Shown here piece by piece: positions 16,355-24,241 of a stretch of DNA of 33,420 nt. The stretch lies in contig CAMDWA010000033.1 in the NCBI GenBank assembly GCA_945877855.1, positions 1 through 33,420 of the forward strand, given 5' to 3'. A program made the translations under genes and the position numbers. The notes beneath the pieces are model-generated. The model ran no database searches. It saw only the letters and a program-made list of their open reading frames with translations, and was not told the DNA's origin. Positions within the stretch are counted from its first letter, which is position 1; each line of letters opens with the position of its first letter. The DNA comes from Thermoflexus hugenholtzii JAD2 (GTDB lineage: Bacteria; Chloroflexota; Anaerolineae; J036; Brachytrichaceae).

Positions 16355-17332
16355 CTAAATTTGAGCACCCTGCTTACGATTGATATTTGAAAATTGTAAC
16401 CCCATGCGAGCAAGGCCGATAAAACCGAAAATAATTAACAATATCTCTTGATAAATCACCGAGACAAACGCAAAGGCAACGGCTACATTTGAATCGATAC
16501 CGAAGGGGATAACGAGTGATTGGGTGGCAAACATTTGCACCACGCCTAGCCCGCCGGGGGCCGATGGTAATGCCCCCCCTAAGTTGGTTGTGGTAGAGAC
16601 GAACCCAGCTTGCACCCATGCCGTTGGCATAAATGCGCCCATCAAAAAATACATCACCATAATTGAGGTGGCCCACACCCCAATGGTGAGCAAGATGGCG
16701 AAAAATAATTTGCTTGGGGTGCTGATGAGGGCAAAACTGGCTCGAATATCACGAAAACGGGCGATGAGCATGTCGCTATTGAGTTTTGGAATATAGCGGC
16801 AAATGGTTTTGATGAGGGTTTCGACCCGCGCCGATTGCCATAACACAAACCCAAACACCAACACCATGAGCAAAATAAGCACGCCACCGATGGTGGCAGC
16901 CGTGACAAATTGCGGCGGCATTGGCACAATTTGAGCGAAGCCTGCAAACATAATGAGCACTGCTGACAAATCTAAAAACCGCTCGACCACGATGGATGAC
17001 AACGCCCGTGTCATCGTGATGGATGTGCGTTGGCTGAGGGCATAGGCCTTGCCCACTTCGCCGGCCCGTAGTGGGATGAGCATATTCATCATATAGCCAA
17101 TGTTATAGGCGTGCATCGTTGGCCAAAATGGGGTGTTATCGAGTAACACTGACCACCGCCAACCGCGTAAGCCAATGGTGGCAAAAAAGGCGAGGGTGCC
17201 CGGCACAAACCAAATCAATTGGGCAGTAGCAAGGCTTTGCCCCAACGCTTGAAAATTGACATCTTTAAAAATGAGATAGAGTGCGATGAGGCTGATGACA
17301 ATGCCCAGCCAGACTTTCCAGTTTCGTAACAT
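16355..17332 (-). CDS. flippase-like integral membrane protein (UPF0104 / LPG-synthase TM region family)
   Basis: 325 residues with about eight hydrophobic helices: near 8-24, 42-60, 85-95, 125-140, 150-168, 210-232, 245-275 and 285-312. Typical family marks are RGWRWSVLL, PLRAGEVGKAYALSQRT and LPSAPGGLGVVQ. This family includes the membrane part of MprF and proteins such as AglD; the catalytic soluble lysyl-transferase domain is absent here. A role in lipid or lipid-linked sugar handling is expected but not specified. TAGAAT at 17341-17346 lies 8 nt before the ATG with no Shine-Dalgarno, suggesting a leaderless mRNA. Confidence 0.8.
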   Translation of the reverse strand: MLRNWKVWLGIVISLIALYLIFKDVNFQALGQSLATAQLIWFVPGTLAFFATIGLRGWRWSVLLDNTPFWPTMHAYNIGYMMNMLIPLRAGEVGKAYALSQRTSITMTRALSSIVVERFLDLSAVLIMFAGFAQIVPMPPQFVTAATIGGVLILLMVLVFGFVLWQSARVETLIKTICRYIPKLNSDMLIARFRDIRASFALISTPSKLFFAILLTIGVWATSIMVMYFLMGAFMPTAWVQAGFVSTTTNLGGALPSAPGGLGVVQMFATQSLVIPFGIDSNVAVAFAFVSVIYQEILLIIFGFIGLARMGLQFSNINRKQGAQI

Positions 17333-17340
17333 TGTGCGTC

Positions 17341-17346
17341 ATTCTA
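17341..17346 (-). promoter_or_regulatory. -10 box TAGAAT of the flippase-like gene
   Basis: On the minus strand TAGAAT is followed by GACGCACA and the ATG at 17332, placing a transcription start at or next to the start codon. A TTGCAA lies only about 8 bp upstream, so a proper -35 is not seen. Confidence 0.45.
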
Positions 17347-17419
17347 CTATTTTGCAATAGTATGCAACGCGGGTTTGCTATTGCGCTGGAGGCGTATCGC
17401 ACTGTGTTAAAGCATGAAG

Positions 17420-18262
17420 TTAGGTCTGCGGCATTGCAAGCACTGAGTTGAATCTTGCCATTTGTTCATTTGAAAGCGAGAATTGGCAAAATAAAGCACG
17501 GTCTTCGGGTGTATCACGATGAAAATCGCTGCCCCCTGTGATAATTAGGCTATGCTTAATCGCCCAACTCAAGTAACTTGCGCGATGTTCTGTCGGATTG
17601 CTGGCGTGATAGACCTCGATGCCATCCAAGCCATTAACGAGCAAATCTCCGAACAATTCGGCAATATTGCCAACATAGAGTGAAGGATGCGCAAATACGG
17701 CAATACCACCGGCATTATGAATCAGTTGAATGGCTTGGGCGGGCGTTAGCCCTTGGTGTGGCGAAAACGCCGGTTTCCCCTCCGCCAAATAACGATCAAA
17801 TGCTTGTTGGGTATCGCGCACTGCTCCTATTTCAACCAAGGCTTTGGCAATGTGGGGCCGCCCCACGACGGCATCACCCGCAATGCTACGCACCCGCTCA
17901 AATTCGAGCACAATTCCCAATTTGGCTAATTTGGCAATGATTTTACGTGCACGCCCGTCACGCACTTCACGCAACCCAGCAATTTGCTGGGCAATAGCCG
18001 ATGTCGGGGAGGTGACCCGCACCCCATAGCCCAAGATATGCACTTCGCCTTGCGGCGAAAGCGCACTGACCTCGATGCCGGGAATGATGCGCACCCCATG
18101 CGCAAGACCTGCTGCAATTGCCTCGTCGTGCGCGGCAATTGTGTCATGATCTGTAATTGCAAGGGTTGTAACACCAAGTTGGGCTGCCAATGCCACCAGC
18201 GCTGTCGGGCTTAGTTCACCGTCAGAGGCTGTGGTATGACAATGCAAGTTAGAAATTTGCAA
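17420..18262 (-). CDS. PHP-domain phosphoesterase (TrpH/YciV, RNase AM-like)
   Basis: 280 residues. All metal-binding motifs of the PHP fold are visible: H7 and H9 (LHCHT), D14 (SDG), D38-H39 (ITDHDT), E64 (PGIEVS), GRPHIA, FAHPS, and GSDFH near the C-terminus. The closest family I recognise is TrpH/YciV, which includes E. coli RNase AM (Rnm) and nucleotide 5'-phosphatases acting on 3',5'-bisphosphonucleotides. RNA 5'-end trimming or nucleotide turnover is therefore expected. The start is unusual: no ATG precedes the first metal motif, so the TTG at 18262 is used (a later TTG at 18247 would cut into the motif). It is downstream of spoVS on the same strand, with 131 bp between. Confidence 0.88.
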   Translation of the reverse strand: MQISNLHCHTTASDGELSPTALVALAAQLGVTTLAITDHDTIAAHDEAIAAGLAHGVRIIPGIEVSALSPQGEVHILGYGVRVTSPTSAIAQQIAGLREVRDGRARKIIAKLAKLGIVLEFERVRSIAGDAVVGRPHIAKALVEIGAVRDTQQAFDRYLAEGKPAFSPHQGLTPAQAIQLIHNAGGIAVFAHPSLYVGNIAELFGDLLVNGLDGIEVYHASNPTEHRASYLSWAIKHSLIITGGSDFHRDTPEDRALFCQFSLSNEQMARFNSVLAMPQT

Positions 18263-18393
18263 GCGTATATACCGACCTATTTGCTATTGTAATCGCAATT
18301 AATGAAATGAAGCTATATTGATATGATTGCAATGCAAAGATTGTGAATATAACTCTAGCAATGCTAAAACCGAAATGAGGCTTTTTAATGAGG

Positions 18394-18696
18394 TTAACGA
18401 GGCTCTACTGCCAAGCGGACTGCGGTTCGTTCTGAGCCATCGATATCAACATCTGAAAAAGATGGGATGATAATCACATTGATGCCATCTAGCAACAAAT
18501 AGCCACGCGCAATAGCCGCCGCTTTGATGGCTTGATTGACTGCGCCCGCTCCGATCGCCTGCACATCTGCTCGCCCGCTTTCACGCACAACCCCAGCAAT
18601 TGCGCCAGCAACTGCGGTTGACCGTGAGTTTGCAGAAACCTTAATGACCTCTGGTGGTGTCTTTGTGTGTATCATTGTATTTGTCATTGTTTCCAT
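18394..18696 (-). CDS. spoVS: stage V sporulation protein S (SpoVS)-like protein
   Basis: 100 residues, of which about 16-100 are the SpoVS domain. The matches are PPEVIKVSANSRSTAVAGAIAGVVRE, then ADVQAIGAGAVNQAIKAAAIARG, then NVIIIPSFSDVDIDGSERTAVRLAVEPR. The domain is Alba-like and thought to bind nucleic acid. In Bacillus it affects septation and spore coat formation, but it also occurs in bacteria with no known spores, including Thermus and Chloroflexota, so sporulation should not be assumed. The start at 18696 is supported by a Shine-Dalgarno (CGGAG) nine bases upstream, unlike the apparently leaderless neighbours. A good promoter lies about 75 bp upstream. Confidence 0.9.
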   Translation of the reverse strand: METMTNTMIHTKTPPEVIKVSANSRSTAVAGAIAGVVRESGRADVQAIGAGAVNQAIKAAAIARGYLLLDGINVIIIPSFSDVDIDGSERTAVRLAVEPR

Positions 18697-18770
18697 ATTG
18701 TTTTTCTCCGAAGCTGTAATGTTCTGTATTTATTCTCGTATTATTATTAATTGATGCGAGCTATACCTGA

Positions 18771-18800
18771 ATTATATCCAGTATTTTCTCGTGCTGTAAA
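18771..18800 (-). promoter_or_regulatory. candidate spoVS promoter, TTTACA-18-TATAAT
   Basis: On the minus strand TTTACA (18795-18800) is 18 bp from a perfect TATAAT (18771-18776). The predicted 5' leader to spoVS is about 65-70 nt. It is the best vegetative promoter match in the window. The rest of the AT-rich gap 18697-19150 holds no gene I can support. Confidence 0.5.
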
Positions 18801-19150
18801 TATTCCATTTCTATGGCTTTTTAACAACGGACTTAAGACTGATTTTCAATTAAACCGATTGGAATAATAGAAAATTAATGGGTAAATGCCAATGGATATT
18901 TGCAGTGTTACATACAAAGATATGTTGTGAATCAGGCTTTGGTCGTGCAACTGATGAACGAGCGCTATCTTGGAATCGCTTCATTGAATGTTTTATGTAT
19001 AGCTTCTTTTCGTCACAATCATTATATGGCCTTTGGGTTTAATCGGCAAAACCTTTCATTAACTCAGAATCTGCTCTATGTTATCAAAATGCAAATGTCT
19101 GCGTTTGATGTTTCAATCATAATCGTTTATGGAAAATGAGTGTGCAAAGA

Positions 19151-20080
19151 TCATTCACCCAACAATTGTTGGGCGGCTTGATAGGGGCTGAGTTGGCGCT
19201 GAGCGACTTGTGCAATAAAGTGCCCAGCTTGATGTCGCACAAAACGCCGTCGCACCAATTCTTCGGCGGTTTTAAGAATACGTGATTCAGCAATCATACG
19301 CAGACGGTCTTGAATGCGGCCCGACTGATGTAAATAATTGTGATGGGTTTGGATCGTTTTAAGCAGTTCATCAATGCCCTTGCCCGATTCGGCGCTCGTG
19401 CCGACTACAGGCGGCATCCAATTGGGGTCACGTGGCATATCGAGCATAAGCATGGTTTTGAGGTCGCCGATAGTGCGTTGGGCATCGGGTTTGTCGCATT
19501 TGCTTACCACGTGAATATCGGCAATTTCGAGGATACCGGCCTTGATGGCCTGAATGTCATCGCCAAGACCCGGGGCCGAGACGACTAATGTGGTATGTGA
19601 AGCGCGCACGACCTCAACTTCGTCTTGCCCAACGCCCACTGTTTCGATGATGATTAAGTCGTAACCTGCGGCATCGAGCACATCGACGGCATCGAGCGCG
19701 GCGCGGCACAGGCCACCCAATGAGCCGCGGGTTGCCATGCTGCGAATGAACACACCCGGGTCGCCCGATAAATCATTCATGCGAATGCGGTCGCCCATAA
19801 TTGCGCCACCGCTAAAGGGGCTAGAGGGGTCGATGGCAACAATGCCAATTCGCCGCCCCATTTGTCGTGCCGCTGTAGCCAATGCTTTTACTAAAGTCGA
19901 TTTGCCGCTGCCAGGTACGCCCGTAATGCCAATAATATGGGCTTTGCCGGTGTGCTGGTATAGCGCAGTCATTGCAGGGCGACATTCGTCGTCGCCGGCT
20001 TCGGCGCGGGTAATTAGCCGTGCGACATCACGTTGGCGGCCTGCCAACACGCCGGGGATGAGGTCAAGGGAGGGGATCAT
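19151..20080 (-). CDS. meaB: MeaB/ArgK-type GTPase, methylmalonyl-CoA mutase chaperone
   Basis: 309 residues, standard for the G3E-family GTPase MeaB (YgfD, human MMAA). It loads and protects the adenosylcobalamin cofactor of methylmalonyl-CoA mutase. Walker A GVPGSGKS is at 54-61, VAIDPSSPFSGGAIMGDRIRM at 81-101, IIIETVGVGQDEVEV at 143-157 (switch II with Mg2+ contacts) and the base motif SKCDKPD at 193-199. Signature MeaB segments FIRSMATRGSLGG and SAPGLGDDIQAIKAGI are present. It lies downstream of the B12-binding mutase subunit on the same strand, which fits a shared pathway. The interrupted four-helix gene and two heptamer arrays separate them. Confidence 0.93.
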   Translation of the reverse strand: MIPSLDLIPGVLAGRQRDVARLITRAEAGDDECRPAMTALYQHTGKAHIIGITGVPGSGKSTLVKALATAARQMGRRIGIVAIDPSSPFSGGAIMGDRIRMNDLSGDPGVFIRSMATRGSLGGLCRAALDAVDVLDAAGYDLIIIETVGVGQDEVEVVRASHTTLVVSAPGLGDDIQAIKAGILEIADIHVVSKCDKPDAQRTIGDLKTMLMLDMPRDPNWMPPVVGTSAESGKGIDELLKTIQTHHNYLHQSGRIQDRLRMIAESRILKTAEELVRRRFVRHQAGHFIAQVAQRQLSPYQAAQQLLGE

Positions 20081-20136
20081 GTCAATTACGAATTACGAAT
20101 TACGAATTGTGAGGCAAATTTGTAATTTGTAATTGG
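20081..20136. repeat. inverted heptamer array (ATTACGA / TTTGTAA)
   Basis: Three ATTACGA units followed by a short opposite run (TTTGTAA, TTTGTAA). It lies directly upstream of meaB and downstream of the interrupted four-helix gene. Its unit is closely related to the arrays at 20530 and 21671. Confidence 0.8.
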
Positions 20137-20139
20137 TTA

Positions 20140-20487
20140 TTATTCTTTAGTGGATTTTTGAATTGCAGAAATAATACGGAAAAGCTCTTGAACGTCATTA
20201 TGAACACTTTCAAATTGCGTTTCAGTGAGATAGTCAGTGTCTTTGAGAAGGCGAAGCCAATAGGCAGTTTCGCGAGCTTCTTTATAAGCAATGGCTAGTT
20301 TTGCAAGAAAATCAGCGCGGGATTGCCCGCCAATGGCTTCCTCAATGTTTGCACCAATACTTGTCCCACATCTTAGGATTTGTTTCGACAAGACAAACTC
20401 ATTTTCTCTAGATAAATGCTAATAAAGTCGCACAATTCTTACCGCAAAGGCATAACTTTTAAGCTGAATGATGTTATCAGTCTTCAT
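20140..20487 (-). pseudogene. four-helix-bundle protein (S23/IVS-type), interrupted by an in-frame TAG
   Basis: An ORF starting at 20391 gives 83 residues beginning MSKQILRCGTSIGANIEEA, but that TTG is inside the normal protein. Reading the same frame upstream gives MKTDNIIQLKSYAFAVRIVRLY, then TAG (20419-20421), then HLSRENEFVLSKQILRCG. This is the complete N-terminus of a TIGR02436-type four-helix protein (usual form K-S-Y-x-F-A-x-R-I-V-x-L-Y-K-x-L), with a Lys codon probably changed from AAG to TAG. Repaired length would be 115 residues, normal for the family. Relatives are encoded in 23S rRNA intervening sequences or stand alone. Alternatives are a sequencing error, readthrough, or re-initiation at a later start. 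The gene sits between two related heptamer arrays inside the mutase/MeaB cluster. Confidence 0.75.
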
Positions 20488-20529
20488 CACTTAACCAATA
20501 AAAAGTTACAAATCATGAATTTTGTTTAA

Positions 20530-20562
20530 ATTCGTAATTTGTAATTCGTAATTTGTAATTAT
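20530..20562. repeat. heptamer array (TTCGTAA / TTTGTAA)
   Basis: Four to five TTCGTAA/TTTGTAA units in 7-bp phase with no clear opposite half, just after the stop of the B12-binding subunit. With the array at 20081 it brackets the interrupted four-helix gene. Confidence 0.75.
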
Positions 20563-20970
20563 TTAGCGTTTTCCTCGCGCTTCAACCAAGGTGCGGACTG
20601 AGTTGACGATGGTGTCGGGTGGGGTGTCTTGTAGAAAAAGGTCAGCGACCCCCATATTTTTGAGGGTGGCGGCGTCGGCATCTGGGATGACGCCACCGCC
20701 GATGACGATGATGTCGGCGGCATCCTTTTCTTTGAGCAAGTTGAGGATGCGCGGGAAATGGGTCATGTGTGCGCCAGACAACATGCTAACGCCGATGACA
20801 TCGACATCTTCTTGAATAGCGGCGTTGACGACATCTTCAGACGAGCGGTGCAAGCCAGTGTAGATGACATCCATGCCGGCATCGCGCAAAATACGTGCCA
20901 CGACCTTTACGCCGCGATCATGCCCATCAAGCCCAACTTTGGCAATTAACACACGAATGGGGGAAGACAT
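20563..20970 (-). CDS. methylmalonyl-CoA mutase, B12-binding subunit
   Basis: 135 residues from the ATG at 20970. An upstream start at 21024 only translates the adjacent heptamer array (DSQLSTLNSHLK). The protein is a stand-alone B12-binding domain with D15-x-H17-xx-G20 (LDGHDRG), whose His is the lower cobalt ligand. It also has GVSMLSGAHM and IGGGVIPDAD for the nucleotide loop. In many bacteria this small subunit works with a separate TIM-barrel subunit to interconvert methylmalonyl-CoA and succinyl-CoA; other acyl-CoA mutases (isobutyryl-, ethylmalonyl-) share the layout. The large subunit is not in the window. MeaB downstream supports the assignment. Confidence 0.9.
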   Translation of the reverse strand: MSSPIRVLIAKVGLDGHDRGVKVVARILRDAGMDVIYTGLHRSSEDVVNAAIQEDVDVIGVSMLSGAHMTHFPRILNLLKEKDAADIIVIGGGVIPDADAATLKNMGVADLFLQDTPPDTIVNSVRTLVEARGKR

Positions 20971-20974
20971 TTTT

Positions 20975-21049
20975 AGGTGAGAGTTAAGGGTTGACAGTTG
21001 AGAGTCGAGGGTTATCTCTCTCAACCCTTAACCCTCAACTCTCAACTTC
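20975..21049. repeat. inverted heptamer array (GAGAGTT, AAGGGTT / AACCCTT, AACTCTC)
   Basis: GAGAGTT, AAGGGTT, GACAGTT, GAGAGTC and GAGGGTT in 7-bp phase, a short centre, then AACCCTT, AACCCTC, AACTCTC. It lies between the RidA-like gene and the B12-binding subunit, both on the minus strand. Unit type resembles the array at 28008. Confidence 0.9.
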
Positions 21050-21052
21050 TAG

Positions 21053-21505
21053 CTATGGTTGTACTTCAAAAATAGCTTCGACTTCAACGGCATAGTTTTC
21101 GGGGATGACCATGCCAACGGCGCTGCGGGCATGGCGACCGGCTTCGCCGAAGACTTCGAGGAAGGTATCGCTGGCCCCGTGAATGACACCGGGGGTATTG
21201 GTAAAGTCGGGGCCAACATTGACCATGCCGAGTACTTTGACCACGCGCACCACATTCTCGACCCCAACCAATGAATGGACGGCCCGAATGCAGCCCAAGG
21301 CGCACAATTTTGCAGCTTCATAGCCTTGTTCGACGGTCAGGTCTTGGCCCAGCTTGCCTTTGATTTGGGTGTCGCCCCAGCGTGATACTTGGCCTGAGGT
21401 ATAGACCAAGTTGCCGCTGCGCACTGCGCCCATGAGGCGACCCAAATTTAATTCGACTTTTTCGAGCGTATAGCCCATTTGGTTAAGTTTGTTTTCGTAT
21501 GACAT
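21053..21505 (-). CDS. RidA/YjgF-family protein (150-residue subfamily)
   Basis: 150 residues with a RidA (YjgF/YER057c/UK114) trimeric fold. The core motifs are AVRSGNLVYTSGQV at 27-40, GYEAAKLCALGCIRAV at 61-76 and the active-site arginine R127 in GRHARSAVGM. In RidA this arginine binds the carboxylate of 2-aminoacrylate-type enamines. The longer N-terminus (MSYENKLNQMGYTLEKVELNLGRL) places it in the 150-residue branch, not canonical RidA, so deaminase activity is likely but the substrate is open. It lies upstream of the B12-binding subunit and may be in its transcription unit. A hairpin of the GCCGATTTCAC-like family lies 64 bp upstream. Confidence 0.9.
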   Translation of the reverse strand: MSYENKLNQMGYTLEKVELNLGRLMGAVRSGNLVYTSGQVSRWGDTQIKGKLGQDLTVEQGYEAAKLCALGCIRAVHSLVGVENVVRVVKVLGMVNVGPDFTNTPGVIHGASDTFLEVFGEAGRHARSAVGMVIPENYAVEVEAIFEVQP

Positions 21506-21568
21506 GATTAAAAAACTAGAGATTATGGCATCTTCCTGATAAACAAGGGCGATTTAAAAAGAGGTAAT

Positions 21569-21626
21569 GCCAAAATCACTATCCCGATATCACCCACAGG
21601 GGTGATGTCGGGATAGTGATTTTGGC
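21569..21626. repeat. long hairpin, GCCAAAATCACTATCCCG family, copy 3
   Basis: 27-bp arms at 21569-21595 and 21600-21626 with one mismatch and an ACAG loop. It lies between the RidA-like gene and the spermidine-synthase-like gene. On the minus strand it follows the stop of the latter and could be its terminator. The outer end is GCCAAAATCACTATC rather than GCCGATTTCACTATC, and the loop does not carry GTAGCTT, so it is a divergent member. Confidence 0.8.
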
Positions 21627-21670
21627 GAAAACCAGTTTTAACACGCATTATTGAGAAGAAGCAGACTATG

Positions 21671-21711
21671 AATTAAAAATTCGTAATTTGAAATTTGAAA
21701 TTCGTAATTAT
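21671..21711. repeat. heptamer array (TTCGTAA / TTTGAAA)
   Basis: AAAAATTCGTAATTTGAAATTT followed by GAAATTCGTAATT: 7-bp phased units, partly self-complementary. It lies immediately after the stop of the spermidine-synthase-like gene. Confidence 0.7.
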
Positions 21712-23265
21712 TTATTGTGCCGATGCTTCAAACATTGCCATCAGCAAGTTGTCGGTCGGCACATATTCATCGGTGAGTAAAAATTGGGCCGTTGCCGCCA
21801 CGTTATTCATTTCGGCATCGCTCACCAAGCCATTATTAATATTGGGGGTGTTGTCTTCGCCGCTAATATTAACGAAGGCTGGCACGTCGATGGGTTGGTT
21901 GCTGGCTAAAATAATATAAGTGCTGCGGATCAGGGTTTTCCAATCTCGATCGGTCGGCACAAAATAAACATATTTGAATGATTGTTTGAGCGTGCGCAAA
22001 AATGCGCCAACAAAAGGCTGTTGCTGCCCATCGATTAAATTCAACATGTAAATGCCGTTATCGGTCAAATGTTGGGCCACAATGTCGTTAAATTCACGGG
22101 TGGTTAAATGGTAAGGCACTGAAAAGTCGTTAAATGCATCACCTGCGATCATGTTGTATTTGCGCGTGGGTGGCAAATTGATCAAAAATTGACGGGCATC
22201 TTCGCTGGCCGATTTAATGCGTGTGTTGCGGTCAAGCCCCAAGCGGTCATAGGCGGTTTCGGTTACGCCCGGGTCAATCTCAACGACTTCAACGGCGGCG
22301 TTTGGGTAAACGGCCTCAACAAATTTGGGCAAGGTATAGCCGCCCCCGCCGATAAATAAGGTGTCGAGTTGCTTATAACGTGGCTGCATATATTCAAGCA
22401 GCTCGGCCCCAATTTGTTCATAGGCATAACGCAGTTTGCGTGGATTGTCGAGCACAGTGTAGCTATGCACCAACCGGTCGAGGGTTAAGACTTGATAGGT
22501 TGTGTCATCGCGCACATCTTCACGCACCCGAATGCAAAAATAATTGGTTTCGCGGTAACAGGGCGATGCCATTACCGATTTAGCGGGGGTAAGAAACGTG
22601 CCCATCATGATTAAGCCCCCAATCACCGCCGCGCTGACGGCTGACCGCGCTGGTCGGCTCGACCATTGCCCCAACACAATTCCCATCATCATGAGCAAAA
22701 TGCCCGTGCCGAGCAAAATACTGCGGGTTCCAAACCATTGAATGAGGTAAAAACCGGTTAAAAAGGTGCCTAAAATGCTGCCTAAGGCCGACATGGCATA
22801 AATGCGCCCGATTAAATTGCCGCTTTTGCTCAGGTCTTTTAAGGATAATTTGACCACCAATGGTGAAATGGTGCCAAGCAAAACACTCGGCAACAAAAAT
22901 AACCCAGCGATGTAAAACACCATGCGGGCAATGAGCGGCAACCCACTCACCGCCGACATTAAGCCTTTTTCGCCCAAAATACTCACCATCAGTAACACGC
23001 TAATGCTGCCCAGCCCAGCCAAAATAAACAATGCGCCGAGCAAACGCCGCGAGGCGTAGCGGTCTGCCAATTTGCCGCCAACATAGTTGCCTAGGCTCAT
23101 GCCCGCCAAAATAATGCCGATGATGCTGGTCCATGTGTAAAGCGATACCCCGATGAATGGGGCCACGATGCGCCCAGCCACCAGTTCAATTACCATGACA
23201 CAGGCATTGCTAATGAATACAATGAGGCTGGGTTGCCACAGCCAATCTTTTTTATTTTCTTGCAT
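21712..23265 (-). CDS. spermidine synthase-like protein fused to a membrane domain
   Basis: 517 residues. The N-terminal half (about 12-225) has six to seven transmembrane helices of MFS-like type, including GMSLGNYVGGKLADRYASRR. The C-terminal part from about 240 is a SpeE-like Rossmann methyltransferase-fold domain: GGGGYTLP at 306-313, VVEIDPG at 327-333, EDARQFL at 355-361 and GDAFNDFSVPYHLTTREF at 375-392. SpeE uses decarboxylated SAM to aminopropylate putrescine. In fused proteins of this kind the activity is not established, and another transferred group is possible. It begins two bases after the PPK2 stop, so the two are probably one operon. Two uses are open: polyamine export, or modification of a membrane substrate. 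Confidence 0.88.
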   Translation of the reverse strand: MQENKKDWLWQPSLIVFISNACVMVIELVAGRIVAPFIGVSLYTWTSIIGIILAGMSLGNYVGGKLADRYASRRLLGALFILAGLGSISVLLMVSILGEKGLMSAVSGLPLIARMVFYIAGLFLLPSVLLGTISPLVVKLSLKDLSKSGNLIGRIYAMSALGSILGTFLTGFYLIQWFGTRSILLGTGILLMMMGIVLGQWSSRPARSAVSAAVIGGLIMMGTFLTPAKSVMASPCYRETNYFCIRVREDVRDDTTYQVLTLDRLVHSYTVLDNPRKLRYAYEQIGAELLEYMQPRYKQLDTLFIGGGGYTLPKFVEAVYPNAAVEVVEIDPGVTETAYDRLGLDRNTRIKSASEDARQFLINLPPTRKYNMIAGDAFNDFSVPYHLTTREFNDIVAQHLTDNGIYMLNLIDGQQQPFVGAFLRTLKQSFKYVYFVPTDRDWKTLIRSTYIILASNQPIDVPAFVNISGEDNTPNINNGLVSDAEMNNVAATAQFLLTDEYVPTDNLLMAMFEASAQ

Positions 23266-23267
23266 GA

Positions 23268-24071
23268 TTATTCGATCACAACCTTACTCAGGTCGTCCTT
23301 ATTTTCGGGGTATTTGATGTCGAATTTTTTGAGCATATTGACCAACACGGTTGAGATGACCAGATCGCGATACCATTTTTTATTGGCCGGAACCACATAC
23401 CAAGGTGCCCATTCAGTGCTGGTTTTGCTCAATACATCTTCATAGGCCTGCATGTAATCATCCCACAAAGTGCGTTCTTTTAAATCGCCCACGCTAAATT
23501 TCCAGTGCTTTTCGGGGTCATCTAAACGGGCTTGTAGGCGCTCTTTTTGTTCGTCTTTGCTAATATGCAAAAAGAACTTTAACACGATGGTGCCTTCGTC
23601 TGATAATAAACGCTCAAAGTCATTAATGTGATCAAAGCGTTTCTTCCATGTGTCTTCGGGCACAATATTGTGCACCCGCACGACCAATACATCTTCGTAA
23701 TGGCTGCGATTAAAAATGACAATTTCGCCTTTGCCGGGTGATTGCGAATTAATACGCCACAAATAATCATGATCAAGTTCTAGGGCAGAGGGCACTTTGA
23801 ATGAGGCCACACGCACCCCTTGCGGGTTTACGCCATCAAACACATTCCGAATCACGCCATCTTTGCCGCCTGTATCCATCGCTTGCAGCACAATTAATAC
23901 TTTGCGCTTATGCTCAGCATATAGTTTTTCTTGCAAAACCTCAAGTTCGGCGTTTAGTTTGGCGGTGCGCTTTTTGCCGTCTTCTTTATCGCCTTTAAAC
24001 TCGCTGATGTCATTTGGGTCAAACTCGTTTAGGTTTATTTTTGTGTGTGGGCGAATACGGTATTTGTCCAT
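23268..24071 (-). CDS. ppk2: polyphosphate kinase 2 family (polyphosphate:nucleotide phosphotransferase)
   Basis: 267 residues from the ATG at 24071 (MDKYRIRPHTKINL); a longer frame to 24149 adds a non-family N-terminus. The P-loop kinase core has Walker A AMDTGGKDG at 64-72, Walker B IVIFNRSHYED at 117-127 and a lid region ARLDDPEKHWKFSVGDLKER. The PSALELDHDYLWR and QGVRVASFK segments fit the polyphosphate:AMP/ADP phosphotransferase group (TIGR03709-like), which charges nucleotides from polyphosphate. It is the first gene of an operon with the membrane-fused spermidine-synthase-like protein. TATACT lies 13 nt before the ATG, giving a leader of only about 6 nt if used. Confidence 0.92.
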   Translation of the reverse strand: MDKYRIRPHTKINLNEFDPNDISEFKGDKEDGKKRTAKLNAELEVLQEKLYAEHKRKVLIVLQAMDTGGKDGVIRNVFDGVNPQGVRVASFKVPSALELDHDYLWRINSQSPGKGEIVIFNRSHYEDVLVVRVHNIVPEDTWKKRFDHINDFERLLSDEGTIVLKFFLHISKDEQKERLQARLDDPEKHWKFSVGDLKERTLWDDYMQAYEDVLSKTSTEWAPWYVVPANKKWYRDLVISTVLVNMLKKFDIKYPENKDDLSKVVIE

Positions 24072-24109
24072 TTTGATGACCGTAAGTATAGCTTGACAAT
24101 AGCAAATCG

Positions 24110-24205
24110 TGAATGAGTTGGTTGGTTGAATTGTTGATTTGTGGCTCACAAGTCACGAGTCATCAATCAACCAATGAACCAATCAACTATTTAACCAACC
24201 AACTA
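24110..24205. repeat. degenerate inverted heptamer array (GGTTGAA, TTGTTGA / TCAATCA, ACCAACC)
   Basis: GTTGGTTGAATTGTTGATT on the left and ATCAATCAACC plus TTAACCAACC on the right, in approximate 7-bp phase. A GTCACGAGTCATC centre lies between them. It occupies the divergent gap between ppk2 and the Mrr-like gene. Confidence 0.75.
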
Positions 24206-24227
24206 AAGTGGATAATATAGGAACATT

Positions 24228-24233
24228 TATTCT
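24228..24233 (+). promoter_or_regulatory. possible -10 box TATTCT of the Mrr-like gene
   Basis: TATTCT is followed by ACTTATTT and the ATG at 24242, spacing 8 nt, with no Shine-Dalgarno. An alternative -10 (TAATAT at 24213-24218) would give a leader of about 16 nt. Confidence 0.35.
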
Positions 24234-24241
24234 ACTTATTT

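Noticed and set aside
16355-17332. Full lysyl-phosphatidylglycerol synthase (MprF)
   Set aside because: Only the membrane domain is present; the catalytic aminoacyl-transfer domain is absent.
18900-19139. 79-residue plus-strand reading in the AT-rich gap
   Set aside because: It starts with TTG, has no ribosome binding site and no recognisable motif; treated as non-coding.
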